NCBI GenBank assembly: GCA_938023085.1
Contig: CALHDP010000048.1
Coordinates: 1-21,111 of the forward strand
DNA length: 21,111 nucleotides
Direction of reading: 5' to 3'
Source of the DNA: an uncultured Collinsella sp.
GTDB taxonomy: Bacteria > Actinomycetota > Coriobacteriia > Coriobacteriales > Coriobacteriaceae
In this document: one piece after another, positions 6,843 to 15,028 of the stretch
Layout: every line of letters begins with the position of its first letter
Numbering within the stretch: the first letter of the stretch is position 1
Made by a program: the position numbers and the translations under genes
Notes under the pieces: model-generated
The model's database searches: none
What the model was told of the DNA's origin: nothing
The model's input: only the letters and a program-made list of their open reading frames with translations

Positions 6843-6869
6843 ATTACGCCGTTTGTAAAACGGCGTAAT
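6843..6869. terminator. bidirectional terminator between PIN toxin and dehydrogenase genes
   Basis: A perfect 12-bp stem (ATTACGCCGTTT / AAACGGCGTAAT) has a 3-nt loop and begins directly beyond the dehydrogenase stop codon. A and T at the stem base substitute for a long U-tract. It serves the minus-strand dehydrogenase and perhaps read-through from the toxin side. Confidence 0.7.
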
Positions 6870-6871
6870 TC

Positions 6872-7807
6872 TTAGTGTTCGATCCAGCAGCGCAGGGTCT
6901 CGCCGGCTTGCAGGTGACGCAGATTCTCTGCGGCAATGTCGACCACATTATTGAGCGTGGCTGCCAGGTGGAACCAGCCGGAGACGTGCGGCGTGATGAG
7001 CATGTTGGGCGCATCCCACAGGGGGCTTGTCTCAGGCAGCGGCTCGGGGTCGGTGACGTCGACCGCGGCGCCGGCGAGATGTCCCGACTCCAGGGCGGCA
7101 ACCAAGTCGTCGGCGACCACAAGGTCGCCGCGGCCGCCGTTGGCAAAGAAGGCGCCCGGTTTCATCGCGGCGAAGAACTCGGCGTTCGCCAGGCCGCGGG
7201 TCTCGGGTGTGCTGGGCATAAAGGATGCGACGATGTCAGCCTCGGCCAGGCGCTCGGACAGGGCGTCCATGCCGTCCATGTCCTCAAACACAATGGGGTA
7301 GACGAGTGGATGGCGCTTGATGCCGCGGACGTGCGCGCCCATGTTGCGGCAGAGCGTGGCGAAGTGGCCGCCGATATCGCCCGCGCCCAGCACCAGCACA
7401 TTGGCGTTTTTGAGCGAGGTGACCGGCCCCAAATCCTCCCAGCGATGCTCGCGCTGCAAGTCGTGATAGCCGGGCAGGCGCTTCATCATGGAAAGGACCA
7501 TGGCAAACATGTGCTCGCTTACGGCCTGGCCGTAGGCGCCCACCGAGCAAGACAATTTGGCGTCGGCCGGCACGGTGCCGGCGGCCAAGTAATCGTCATA
7601 GCCAGCGGTCTGCAATTGCAACAGCTGGAGATGTTCGCATGCCGTGAGCATGTCAGGGTCGATGTTGCCCAAGATCACGTCAGCATCGGCGACCTGCTCG
7701 CGCGTGGCGGCGTCGGCGCTCGTGTAGATAAAGTCCTCGCCCGGAGCGCTCGACTCAAGAATTGCACGATGACGGTCGTTGACGGGCAGCAAAACCAGGA
7801 TGTTCAC
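6872..7807 (-). CDS. D-isomer-specific 2-hydroxyacid dehydrogenase
   Basis: A cytoplasmic NAD(P)-dependent oxidoreductase that interconverts a 2-keto acid and a D-2-hydroxy acid. The 311-residue protein has the split substrate-binding domain and the Rossmann motif VLGAGDIGG (139-147). The catalytic set is Arg226 in NGGRGDLV, Glu255 in DPEPLP and His274 in TPHVSG. It has no ACT or other C-terminal extension, so it is not the long type of SerA. The start is a GTG at 7807, with GGAGAGGA about 6 nt upstream. The gene stands alone between two hairpins. Substrate is unresolved; glyoxylate/hydroxypyruvate or phosphoglycerate-like acids are possible. Confidence 0.88.
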   Translation of the reverse strand: MNILVLLPVNDRHRAILESSAPGEDFIYTSADAATREQVADADVILGNIDPDMLTACEHLQLLQLQTAGYDDYLAAGTVPADAKLSCSVGAYGQAVSEHMFAMVLSMMKRLPGYHDLQREHRWEDLGPVTSLKNANVLVLGAGDIGGHFATLCRNMGAHVRGIKRHPLVYPIVFEDMDGMDALSERLAEADIVASFMPSTPETRGLANAEFFAAMKPGAFFANGGRGDLVVADDLVAALESGHLAGAAVDVTDPEPLPETSPLWDAPNMLITPHVSGWFHLAATLNNVVDIAAENLRHLQAGETLRCWIEH

Positions 7808-7827
7808 AAGCAGTCCTCTCCGCTTGA

Positions 7828-7859
7828 CCTGCCAAAAGGGACAGGTTTATTTTGGCAGG
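7828..7859. repeat. AAAAGGGACAGG element, copy 2
   Basis: Perfect 10-bp inverted repeat CCTGCCAAAA (7828-7837) / TTTTGGCAGG (7850-7859) with loop GGGACAGGTTTA. The stretch AAAAGGGACAGGTTTATTTT is identical to copy 1 at 5556-5594. Here it lies 20 bp upstream of the dehydrogenase start, so it would be in or near that gene's leader. Confidence 0.7.
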
Positions 7860-7880
7860 TTTTATCAGGCAAAACGCTAT

Positions 7881-7930
7881 AAAAACGCCGGGCTTCGCGA
7901 TGGCTAACATATCCATCGCGAAGCCCGGCG
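7881..7930 (-). terminator. intrinsic terminator of map
   Basis: A perfect 18-bp stem (7886-7903 with 7913-7930) has a 9-nt loop. On the minus strand it is followed by TTTTT (7885-7881). It starts 10 bp after the map stop codon. Confidence 0.93.
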
Positions 7931-7939
7931 CATCCACGG

Positions 7940-8827
7940 CTACCAGCTCAGCAGCTCGTAGCCGTCCTCGGTCACCACGAGCTGTACCTCGCACTGGGCC
8001 GAATCGCTGCCGTCCTTGGTGCGCACGCACCAACCGTCGCCCTTGCTGATCTTGATGTCGGGCGCTCCGGCATTGACCATAGGCTCGATGGTAAAGACCA
8101 TGCCCGGAGCCATGATGGTGTCCACATCGGGTGCCTCGGTGGTAAAGCCCACAAACGGGTCCTCGTGGAACTCCTTGCCGATGCCGTGTCCGCCGTACTC
8201 GCGCACCACGCTAAAGCCGGCATCCTCGACCGTCTTTTGTACGGCCTCGGCCATAACGGACAGCGGCAGCCATGGCTTGACGGCCGCCAGGCCCGCCTCC
8301 ACGCTGGCGCGGGTGACGTCGACAAGACGCTGGCGCTCGGCAGAGACCTCGCCGATGCAGAACATGCGGCTCGAGTCGCTAAAGTAGCCGTCCAAGATCG
8401 TGGAGCAGTCCACGTTGATGATGTCACCTTCGTGCAGCACGTCCGTATCGCAGGGGATGCCGTGACAGACCACGTCGTTGATCGAGGTGCACACGCTCTT
8501 GGGGTAGCCCTCGTAGTTGAGATCGGCCGGCGTGCCACCGTGCTCGACGGTGTAGTCGTAGATCATCTGGTCGATCTGGTTGGTGGTCATGCCCGCGGCG
8601 ATGTGCTCGCCTACGTAGTCGAGCACGCCCACGTTGATGGCGGCGGAGCGCTTGATGCCCTCGATGTCGGCGGGCGTCTTGTAGAGCGTGCGGGGCAGAA
8701 CCTCCCAGCCCTCCTCCCACAGGCGCTCGAGGCGCTCGTCGAAGGCGCTGTGACATTTCTTATATTTTTTGCCGCTGCCGCACCAGCAGGCGTCGTTGCG
8801 GCCGGGTACGGGTCCTTTGTCATACAT
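7940..8827 (-). CDS. map: type I methionine aminopeptidase with N-terminal SEC-C motif
   Basis: Removes the initiator methionine from new proteins at the ribosome. Residues 9-26 are a SEC-C zinc motif (GRNDACWCGSGKKYKKCH; Cys14, Cys16, Cys25, His26). The catalytic pita-bread domain follows, with all expected residues: His122, Asp140, Asp151, His214, His221, Glu248 and Glu280. At 295 residues it matches SEC-C-bearing MetAPs and is longer than the 264-residue E. coli enzyme. AAAGGAAG lies 7 nt before the ATG. It is not linked to secY or infA as map often is, so this may be a second copy in the genome, which cannot be seen from the window. Confidence 0.95.
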   Translation of the reverse strand: MYDKGPVPGRNDACWCGSGKKYKKCHSAFDERLERLWEEGWEVLPRTLYKTPADIEGIKRSAAINVGVLDYVGEHIAAGMTTNQIDQMIYDYTVEHGGTPADLNYEGYPKSVCTSINDVVCHGIPCDTDVLHEGDIINVDCSTILDGYFSDSSRMFCIGEVSAERQRLVDVTRASVEAGLAAVKPWLPLSVMAEAVQKTVEDAGFSVVREYGGHGIGKEFHEDPFVGFTTEAPDVDTIMAPGMVFTIEPMVNAGAPDIKISKGDGWCVRTKDGSDSAQCEVQLVVTEDGYELLSW

Positions 8828-8878
8828 GGCTAACTTCCTTTCATCCGCAGCTAGTATAGCCCACCCACGCGTCCATAA

Positions 8879-8946
8879 AAGTTGCGGTGATATAGTTCCG
8901 ATTTAAGCGGTTTAACAGCACAAATAGGAACTATATCACCGCAACT
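8879..8946. repeat. dispersed palindrome family 1, copy C
   Basis: Arms at 8880-8899 and 8927-8946 are perfectly complementary over 20 bp, around a 27-nt loop. The arm (GTTGCGGTGATATAGTTCC) matches the right arms of copies A and B best. It lies between the radical SAM stop and the map start, so it could form in the map leader or the radical SAM 3' end. Confidence 0.85.
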
Positions 8947-8987
8947 GATGGAGCGGGATGGCGGGCACTGGCTGCTGCGTGGTTTTG

Positions 8988-9764
8988 CTAGTAGCTCACC
9001 TGGCAGGGAATGCCGAGGGCGCGCACGCGTGCAGCGATCTTGTCGAGCACCTTGGGCGCTGCTTTGGCAAGGCCGGCGACCGGCGTCTCGCGCGCCACCG
9101 TGTAGATGGTCGCTTCTTGTGGGCGAATACGCTCAAGCGCCGCGAGCCAGGGGGCAACGTACTCCTCGCCGGTGTTGTCGATGAGCTTGCCCTGATACTC
9201 GCCGGTCAAAAAGATCGTCTGGATAATAACGTGACCGTCAAAGCTTGCGAACGTTTCGATCTGGTGCTCGACGTCGTAGGGGCCAACAGGCTGGTCAAGC
9301 AGCTGGATAAACGCCGGGTCGACGGTATCGAGCTTAAGAATGTTGTCGTCGACCATCATGAGCGCGTCGTGCACCTCGGGGCGGTCGGCGCGCGTGCCGT
9401 TGGAAAGCACGGCGATCTTGGAGTTTGGGGCAAGCTCGTCGCGCAGCGCGACGGCGCCGGCGATGGCCTGCGGAAACTCCGGTGCGGCGGTGGGCTCGCC
9501 GTTGCCTGCGAAGGTGATCACATCGGGGAGCTCGCCCTTGGCTGCCATTTCGCGCAGCTTTGCCTCGAGCGCGCCGAGTACCACGGCGGCTGTGTTGTAC
9601 GGCTCATGGCAGGGGCGCTCGGCGTTGAGGCCGTTTTCGCAGTAAATGCAGTCGAACGTGCAGATTTTGCCGCTGGCCGGCATCATGTTGACGCCGAGCG
9701 AGAGACCAAGGCGACGGCTGCGAACGGGCCCAAAGATGGGGCTGGCATTCAAAAACGTAGACAT
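8988..9764 (-). CDS. radical SAM protein (COG0731-like)
   Basis: A 258-residue radical SAM enzyme. CTFDCIYC holds the CX3CX2C cluster ligands (Cys35, Cys39, Cys42), and FAGNGEPT is the glycine-rich SAM-contact strand. The preceding RSRRLGLSLGVN block is typical of COG0731, the group that includes archaeal wybutosine synthase relatives; bacterial members are mostly uncharacterised. The open frame runs on upstream to 10358, but that part lacks protein character and overlaps the divergent hydrolase gene. GAGGAG fits the ATG at 9764 (9-nt spacing) better than the ATG at 9770. Function is unknown beyond the chemistry; an RNA-modification role is only a family hint. Confidence 0.85.
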   Translation of the reverse strand: MSTFLNASPIFGPVRSRRLGLSLGVNMMPASGKICTFDCIYCENGLNAERPCHEPYNTAAVVLGALEAKLREMAAKGELPDVITFAGNGEPTAAPEFPQAIAGAVALRDELAPNSKIAVLSNGTRADRPEVHDALMMVDDNILKLDTVDPAFIQLLDQPVGPYDVEHQIETFASFDGHVIIQTIFLTGEYQGKLIDNTGEEYVAPWLAALERIRPQEATIYTVARETPVAGLAKAAPKVLDKIAARVRALGIPCQVSY

Positions 9765-9812
9765 AGGCATATGCTCCTCAAGACAATTGTGCCTAAGCAT
9801 AGCATCGGCTCC

Positions 9813-9837
9813 AAAGCAAGGTGCGGGCCCTTGCTTT
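9813..9837. promoter_or_regulatory. hairpin in the divergent intergenic region upstream of the radical SAM gene
   Basis: Perfect 9-bp inverted repeat AAAGCAAGG / CCTTGCTTT with a 7-nt loop, about 50 bp upstream of the radical SAM start. It could be an operator or a leader hairpin; no plus-strand gene ends here, so a plus-strand terminator role is unlikely. Confidence 0.4.
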
Positions 9838-9989
9838 ACAAGTTTCGTTTTTTCACGTCGCTCATTATGCGGTGCCATGAAGAGCCTCGGGTCGGGTACA
9901 GTTAATCTGTTAACAAGGCGTAAGGCAATGCGGGTCCATTCAACCGCACTGACGTGCAGCTGGATGAGCATTGATGATGGGGGCACAAC

Positions 9990-10787
9990 ATGGATTTTAC
10001 GGTCGAGAATGCGGGCACCACGATTGCCTGTCGCGAATATGCCGGCCCGGATGTGTCGCCTGATGCTCCTGCCTTGGTGTGCGTGCACGGCGCTTGTGTC
10101 GACGGCGCATTTTTCGACGGTATCGCTTGTGAGCTCAGCCGCAACTACCGCGTAATTGCCTACGACCGCCGCGGCTGCGGTGGCAGCAGCGATGCGGCAG
10201 ACGGCAGCTATGATCTTGCCGCTCAGGCCGCCGACCTGCAAGCCGTGATCGAACACGTTGGCGCTCCGGCAAATGTGCTTGCGCATAGTGCCGGTACGTT
10301 GGTTGCGCTGGAGCTTCTTCGCACCGAACCCCATCTCGTCGCCCGTGCGATTCTGCATGAGCCGGCTGTGTCGGCCAAAGGCGTCGGTATGGGCGCAGCT
10401 CCGGTTTTGCTCGATATGATTGCGGCGGGAAAGGTTTCAAGGGCGCTCCGGCTTTTCTTGGGAGCCCTCGGCGACTTGGACCCCGAGGCTCCCGGGACGA
10501 CCGAAGCAGAAGCCAAACATGCCCTGCGCAATGGTCGTTGCTTTATGGCCAATGAATACGGAACAAATATGACATATGCTCCCGACTGGGAGCGCGCCCG
10601 CGCGTCAAAGGCGGTGTCGGCTGTGTTTTTGGGCGAGCTTTCGGTCGGTACACCCCGCGAGGCTGGCACGAGGATGGCGGCTGAGCTTTTGGGCTGTCCA
10701 CTCGTAATGGTTCCCGGCGCGCACAACGGCCTGCGCGATCGCCCGACAGCGGCTGCCCAGACTGTCCGTGGCATCCTGGGGCTCTAA
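9990..10787 (+). CDS. alpha/beta hydrolase
   Basis: A 265-residue cytoplasmic alpha/beta-fold hydrolase without signal peptide. VCVHGACVDG (31-40) is the oxyanion region and AYDRRGCGGSS (57-67) the usual strand-loop. LAHSAGT holds the nucleophile Ser100 in a variant elbow with Ala for the first Gly. His245 in PGAHNG is the catalytic histidine. Glu216 (FLGELSVG) sits where the acid normally is, so the triad may be Ser-Glu-His. The ATG at 9990 follows a G-rich stretch (GGGGG) at modest spacing. The gene is alone, divergent from the radical SAM gene. Substrate unknown; esters or small lactones are possible. Confidence 0.87.
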   Translation: MDFTVENAGTTIACREYAGPDVSPDAPALVCVHGACVDGAFFDGIACELSRNYRVIAYDRRGCGGSSDAADGSYDLAAQAADLQAVIEHVGAPANVLAHSAGTLVALELLRTEPHLVARAILHEPAVSAKGVGMGAAPVLLDMIAAGKVSRALRLFLGALGDLDPEAPGTTEAEAKHALRNGRCFMANEYGTNMTYAPDWERARASKAVSAVFLGELSVGTPREAGTRMAAELLGCPLVMVPGAHNGLRDRPTAAAQTVRGILGL

Positions 10788-10937
10788 CAGCTGCAAAAAA
10801 CAAAACAGCCTTCACCCGCAAACGTTTCGGCCGTGTTAACAGATGCGCTCAAAACCTCACGTCTGCGGCTTCAATCGCGCCGTCTGCCAACTCATAAAAA
10901 TGTAACAGCATTCACGTGCTTACCTGAATCGGCAAGG

Positions 10938-10974
10938 TGTTACCCTTGTAACATTTGGAACCCATCGCTACCAT
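10938..10974 (+). promoter_or_regulatory. putative promoter with overlapping dyad upstream of the HD-GYP gene
   Basis: The dyad TGTTAC-CCTT-GTAACA (10938-10953) overlaps TTGTAA (10946-10951). A 17-bp gap then leads to TACCAT (10969-10974), a plausible -35/-10 pair placing the transcript start near 10981. TGTAACA also appears at 10901-10907. A repressor or activator site over the -35 box is likely, but the boxes are weak. Confidence 0.45.
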
Positions 10975-10998
10975 GCGAAACTATCGAAAGGGCCCCAT

Positions 10999-12879
10999 AT
11001 GCTCAATAATCACGAGGTCAATCTAACCGACGAGGAGGCTGCCGCCGAGGTCGCCCGCGTCGCGAAGACCTACCCCGTGGTACGTTTGCTGTCGGCCGAT
11101 CAGATTAAGAGCGAGCCTAACTGCCTGCTCGCCGGCGATCGCTGCCCTTGTCTGCGTCAGTCGAGTCTTGAGGCCTTGGCAGATTCGGGTGAGGTGTCGG
11201 AGCAACTGCTCAACGATGGCGTTGAATACCGCGCCCGTCTGCGCCCTCTAAAGGTCGAGGGTGAGCCTCATGTTTTGCTGATGGTGCGTCCGATTGATGA
11301 GCAAGAAGCTGCAGAAGAGGACCTTGTCTACACCGACGTGCTGACGAGTGTGCGCAATCGCCGATATTACGAGGAAAAGCTTCGTAGCGCCCGCATGAAG
11401 GCCGGCGTCGCGGTGATCGACCTTGATGATTTTAGGGTCTTCAACGATACGTGTGGCCGCCATGCCGGCGACCTTGCACTCGGTGCCGTGGCAACAGCCA
11501 TACGCAGCGGAATTCGTTCGACTGACGAACTTGTGCGCTATGGCTGCGACAAGTTTGTGGTTGTCATGCCCAATATTCCCTCCGATGACTTCGCCCGTCG
11601 CCTGCGTCAGGTATCCGATGCCGTTCATGCCACGATTATTCCGGGCCATGAGTACGTGAGCTTGACGGCATGCGTTGGTGGCGTTCGTATTCATGGCGAG
11701 ACGGTCGATGAGGGCGTTGGCCGCGCTGTCCAGTTACTGAGCCGCGCTAAGGCAAAAGCCGGTACGGTCGTGACCGATGCCGATTCCATCGAGGCCTTCC
11801 AAAGCGAAAAGCCTTTGGTGCTTATTGTCGATGACTCCGAGATGAACCGAGCCATTCTCAACGAGATGCTCAAGGACGAGTATTGCATCCTCGAGGCCGA
11901 TAACGGTCGTGCGGCGCTCGACATGGTCGACCGCTATGGCGATGAGTTGTCGCTTGTGCTGCTGGACATTGTCATGCCGGGCGTGAGCGGCTTTGAGGTG
12001 CTGGCCGATTTGTCGCGCCGATCGGGTATCGACAATCTGCCTGTCATCATGATTTCGAGCGAAGATTCCGATGATATGGTTCTGCGCGCGTACGAGCTGG
12101 GCGCCTCGGACTATATCAACCGCCCGTTTGACTCCCGTGTCGTGCGCCGCCGTGTGAGCAACACCATCCGCCTATACGCCAAGCAGCGCCGCCTGACGAA
12201 CCTGCTGTCCCAGCAGTACAACGAGCGCGTCAAGAACAGTCGCATGCTCATCGATATCATGGCCGGCGTCATGGAGCTTCGTAACGGCGAGAGCGGCAGG
12301 CACGTTACGAACATTGAGAAGCTGACCGAGCTGCTGCTTGGCTGTCTGGTCCAGCGTAGCGGCACGATCTCCCTCGACAATGAGGAGCGCTCCACGATCG
12401 CCCTGGCTTCGGCGCTGCACGATATCGGCAAGATGTCGATTGACGATGCGATTCTCAACAAGCCCGGACGCCTTACACCCGAGGAGTTCGAGATTATGAA
12501 GACGCATACCACGATCGGCGCCGACATGCTGCGTGAGCTGGGTAGCCATCACGCCGGCAATGCGCTTATGGAATATGCGTACCAGATTGCGCGTTGGCAT
12601 CACGAGCGCTGGGACGGCAAGGGTTATCCCGATGGCCTTAAGGGCGACGAAATTCCCATTGCCGCACAGGTGGTTTCGGTGGCCGACGTGTACGATGCCC
12701 TGACGAGCGTGCGCGTGTACAAGGACGCTATCCCGCACGAGGAGGCGATCCAGATGATTCTGGACGGTAAGTGCGGCACCTTTAACCCGTTGCTGCTCGA
12801 CTGTTTGCTCGAGGTGCAAGACCAAATTGCCGAGACGTTGGCACGCCCCGCCGATGTCGTCGCGTTTCCTACGATTTAG
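10999..12879 (+). CDS. degenerate GGDEF, receiver and HD-GYP protein (cyclic-di-GMP signalling)
   Basis: A 626-residue soluble signalling protein. Residues 1-105 are an unassigned, possibly PAS-like, sensor. A GGDEF-fold domain (about 110-262) starts at DVLTSVRNRRYY but carries GCDKF (182-186) in place of GGDEF, so cyclase activity should be lost. RSTD (173-176), exactly five residues before, matches the inhibitory c-di-GMP site. A receiver domain (273-392) has Asp278/Asp279 and phospho-acceptor Asp323; Arg375 replaces the usual Lys. The HD-GYP domain (about 415-610) is intact: ALHDIGK (His474, Asp475), HHERWDGKGYPDG (534-546), Asp564. It would hydrolyse c-di-GMP under phosphorylation control. 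GAAAGGG precedes the ATG. The Hpt gene follows after 24 bp. Confidence 0.9.
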   Translation: MLNNHEVNLTDEEAAAEVARVAKTYPVVRLLSADQIKSEPNCLLAGDRCPCLRQSSLEALADSGEVSEQLLNDGVEYRARLRPLKVEGEPHVLLMVRPIDEQEAAEEDLVYTDVLTSVRNRRYYEEKLRSARMKAGVAVIDLDDFRVFNDTCGRHAGDLALGAVATAIRSGIRSTDELVRYGCDKFVVVMPNIPSDDFARRLRQVSDAVHATIIPGHEYVSLTACVGGVRIHGETVDEGVGRAVQLLSRAKAKAGTVVTDADSIEAFQSEKPLVLIVDDSEMNRAILNEMLKDEYCILEADNGRAALDMVDRYGDELSLVLLDIVMPGVSGFEVLADLSRRSGIDNLPVIMISSEDSDDMVLRAYELGASDYINRPFDSRVVRRRVSNTIRLYAKQRRLTNLLSQQYNERVKNSRMLIDIMAGVMELRNGESGRHVTNIEKLTELLLGCLVQRSGTISLDNEERSTIALASALHDIGKMSIDDAILNKPGRLTPEEFEIMKTHTTIGADMLRELGSHHAGNALMEYAYQIARWHHERWDGKGYPDGLKGDEIPIAAQVVSVADVYDALTSVRVYKDAIPHEEAIQMILDGKCGTFNPLLLDCLLEVQDQIAETLARPADVVAFPTI

Positions 12880-12903
12880 TTTGACCAAAGGAGTTTTTAA
12901 TCC

Positions 12904-13260
12904 ATGATTTCCATGCGTGAGGCGTATGAGAAGATCGGCGCTAATTATGATGACGCGTGTGCTCGGCTGATGGGCGGGGAAATGCTTGCCCGCTTTGCCC
13001 TCAAGTTTTTAGATGACGAGAGCATGGACAAGTTGGAGGCTGCCATGGCGGCAGGAGACGCCGAGGAAGCGTTTATGGCAGCGCACACGCTCAAGGGCGT
13101 GAGCCAGAACCTGGGATTCGATAATCTGTACGAGCCGGCGGTCGTGGTGACCGAGGCGCTGCGCGGCGCCGATGCCGTTGACGGCGCTCGCGAGGGAATG
13201 CATGCGTTGCAGCAGCAATATGCGGCTACGATGTCGGCCCTGCGCGAAGCGGCCGAGTAA
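12904..13260 (+). CDS. Hpt-domain phosphotransfer protein
   Basis: A 118-residue single-domain Hpt protein. AAHTLKGVSQNLGF (59-72) contains the phospho-histidine His61 in the standard HxLKG context, within an all-helical four-helix pattern. It would pass phosphate between a hybrid kinase and a receiver. The receiver of the gene just upstream is the obvious partner, since the two form one transcript with a 24-bp gap. AAAGGAG lies about 10 nt before the ATG at 12904; a second ATG at 12913 is possible. No kinase is encoded in the window, so the source of phosphate is elsewhere. Confidence 0.88.
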   Translation: MISMREAYEKIGANYDDACARLMGGEMLARFALKFLDDESMDKLEAAMAAGDAEEAFMAAHTLKGVSQNLGFDNLYEPAVVVTEALRGADAVDGAREGMHALQQQYAATMSALREAAE

Positions 13261-13304
13261 GAGGCTGTGAGCCTTGGGCTGCGTGCCGGCAGCATATAGG
13301 TAAT

Positions 13305-13343
13305 AGGGCGCCCCGTCGGACCATGTGGCCGGCGGGGCGCCCT
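13305..13343. terminator. terminator hairpin between the convergent Hpt and GATase genes
   Basis: A 15-bp GC-rich stem with one mismatch (13305-13319 with 13329-13343) and a 9-nt loop. It is centred between two convergent stop codons. U-tracts are short on both strands, so it is probably a shared but modest terminator. Confidence 0.75.
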
Positions 13344-13365
13344 TGTCTGTTGTGCTGTCCGTGAA

Positions 13366-14217
13366 CTAGCGAGCCTGCTTGACCTTTGCCGCTGCCTCGA
13401 CAAACGACTTCCACAGGTTAAAGTCGGTCTCGAGTGTCTGCCAGGTGTACTCGGGATGCCATTGCACGCCCAGGCAGAAAGGCTGGCCTTCGACCTCGAT
13501 GCACTCGGGAACGCCATCGGTTGCCTTGGCGACTAAGCGCGTGCTTTTACCCAGACGATCGACGCAGCAGTGGTGTGCCGAGTTGGTCTGGATCAGCCTG
13601 TGCCCGCCAACCGCGCGCTCTAGCAGCGAGCCCGGTACGACCTCGACGGGATGCACAGGGTCGTTGAGCACGTGGGTGTGACGCCACTGTGTGCGGCCCT
13701 CGCGCGCGCCCAGACTCGGTACGTCCATGCACAGGGTGCCGCCAGTGGCGACATTGAGCAACTGCGTGCCGCGGCAGGTGGTAAAGAGCGGCTTTTTGGC
13801 GCGGAGCACCTCGTCGACCAGCTTGAACTCAAAGCTATCGCGGATCTCGCAGCAGAGGGTGGGGTCGTAGGGCCGATCGTCGCCCCAGCGCTTGGGGTTG
13901 ACATCCGGGCCGCCGGGAATGGCGATGCCATCGGCGATATCGACGTAATGACGGATGACCTCAATGTCCTCGGTGATGGACATCTGCAGCGGCAGGCCGC
14001 CGGCGGCAAGGATGGCATCGACAAAGACACTTGCGATTTCCTCGTTGGGGGAGAGCGTCTCGCTCAAAAACGGCTTTGCCTCTTCCCAACGCGGCGCGAC
14101 GAGGATGAGCGGACGGTCGGCGGGGGCAACGTCGACGTGCGGGGTGTATGACGATGAAGTACGAGTTCCGATCATAGGTGTAACTTTCGAGTTTGGATGG
14201 TCATGGCGAGCGAACAT
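13366..14217 (-). CDS. class I glutamine amidotransferase-like gamma-glutamyl hydrolase (peptidase C26, PuuD-like)
   Basis: A cytoplasmic class I GATase-fold hydrolase expected to cut gamma-glutamyl bonds, as in gamma-glutamyl-GABA. GIAIPGGPDVNP (97-108) is the substrate-loop block. FTTCRGTQLLN carries the nucleophile Cys148, and GVQWHPE gives His254 and Glu256. TNSAHH matches the NSxHH segment of the family. It starts 10 nt after the ABC ATPase stop on the same strand, so it is probably the last gene of that operon. Ribosome binding sites are weak; the ATG at 14217 is coupled to the ATPase stop, while an ATG at 14175 would drop 14 non-conserved residues and may be the true start. Substrate inferred from neighbours. 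Confidence 0.87.
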   Translation of the reverse strand: MFARHDHPNSKVTPMIGTRTSSSYTPHVDVAPADRPLILVAPRWEEAKPFLSETLSPNEEIASVFVDAILAAGGLPLQMSITEDIEVIRHYVDIADGIAIPGGPDVNPKRWGDDRPYDPTLCCEIRDSFEFKLVDEVLRAKKPLFTTCRGTQLLNVATGGTLCMDVPSLGAREGRTQWRHTHVLNDPVHPVEVVPGSLLERAVGGHRLIQTNSAHHCCVDRLGKSTRLVAKATDGVPECIEVEGQPFCLGVQWHPEYTWQTLETDFNLWKSFVEAAAKVKQAR

Positions 14218-14227
14218 GGCAATTGAG

Positions 14228-14992
<765 letters not shown>

Positions 14993-15028
14993 GGTGCTCG
15001 GCTCCTTATGACTCGAAATGGTAAAGCG

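Noticed and set aside
6875..7882. 335-residue plus-strand open frame opposite the dehydrogenase
   Set aside because: The opposite strand has the complete Arg-Glu-His catalytic set and Rossmann motif; this frame shows none.
9771..10358. N-terminal extension of the radical SAM protein to 456 residues
   Set aside because: It overlaps the divergent hydrolase gene and the hairpin region, lacks a conserved look, and a good ribosome binding site marks the ATG at 9764.
10788..10998. Riboswitch or terminator after the alpha/beta hydrolase
   Set aside because: I see no strong hairpin with U-tract and no riboswitch core, only the TGTAACA-type motifs described separately.
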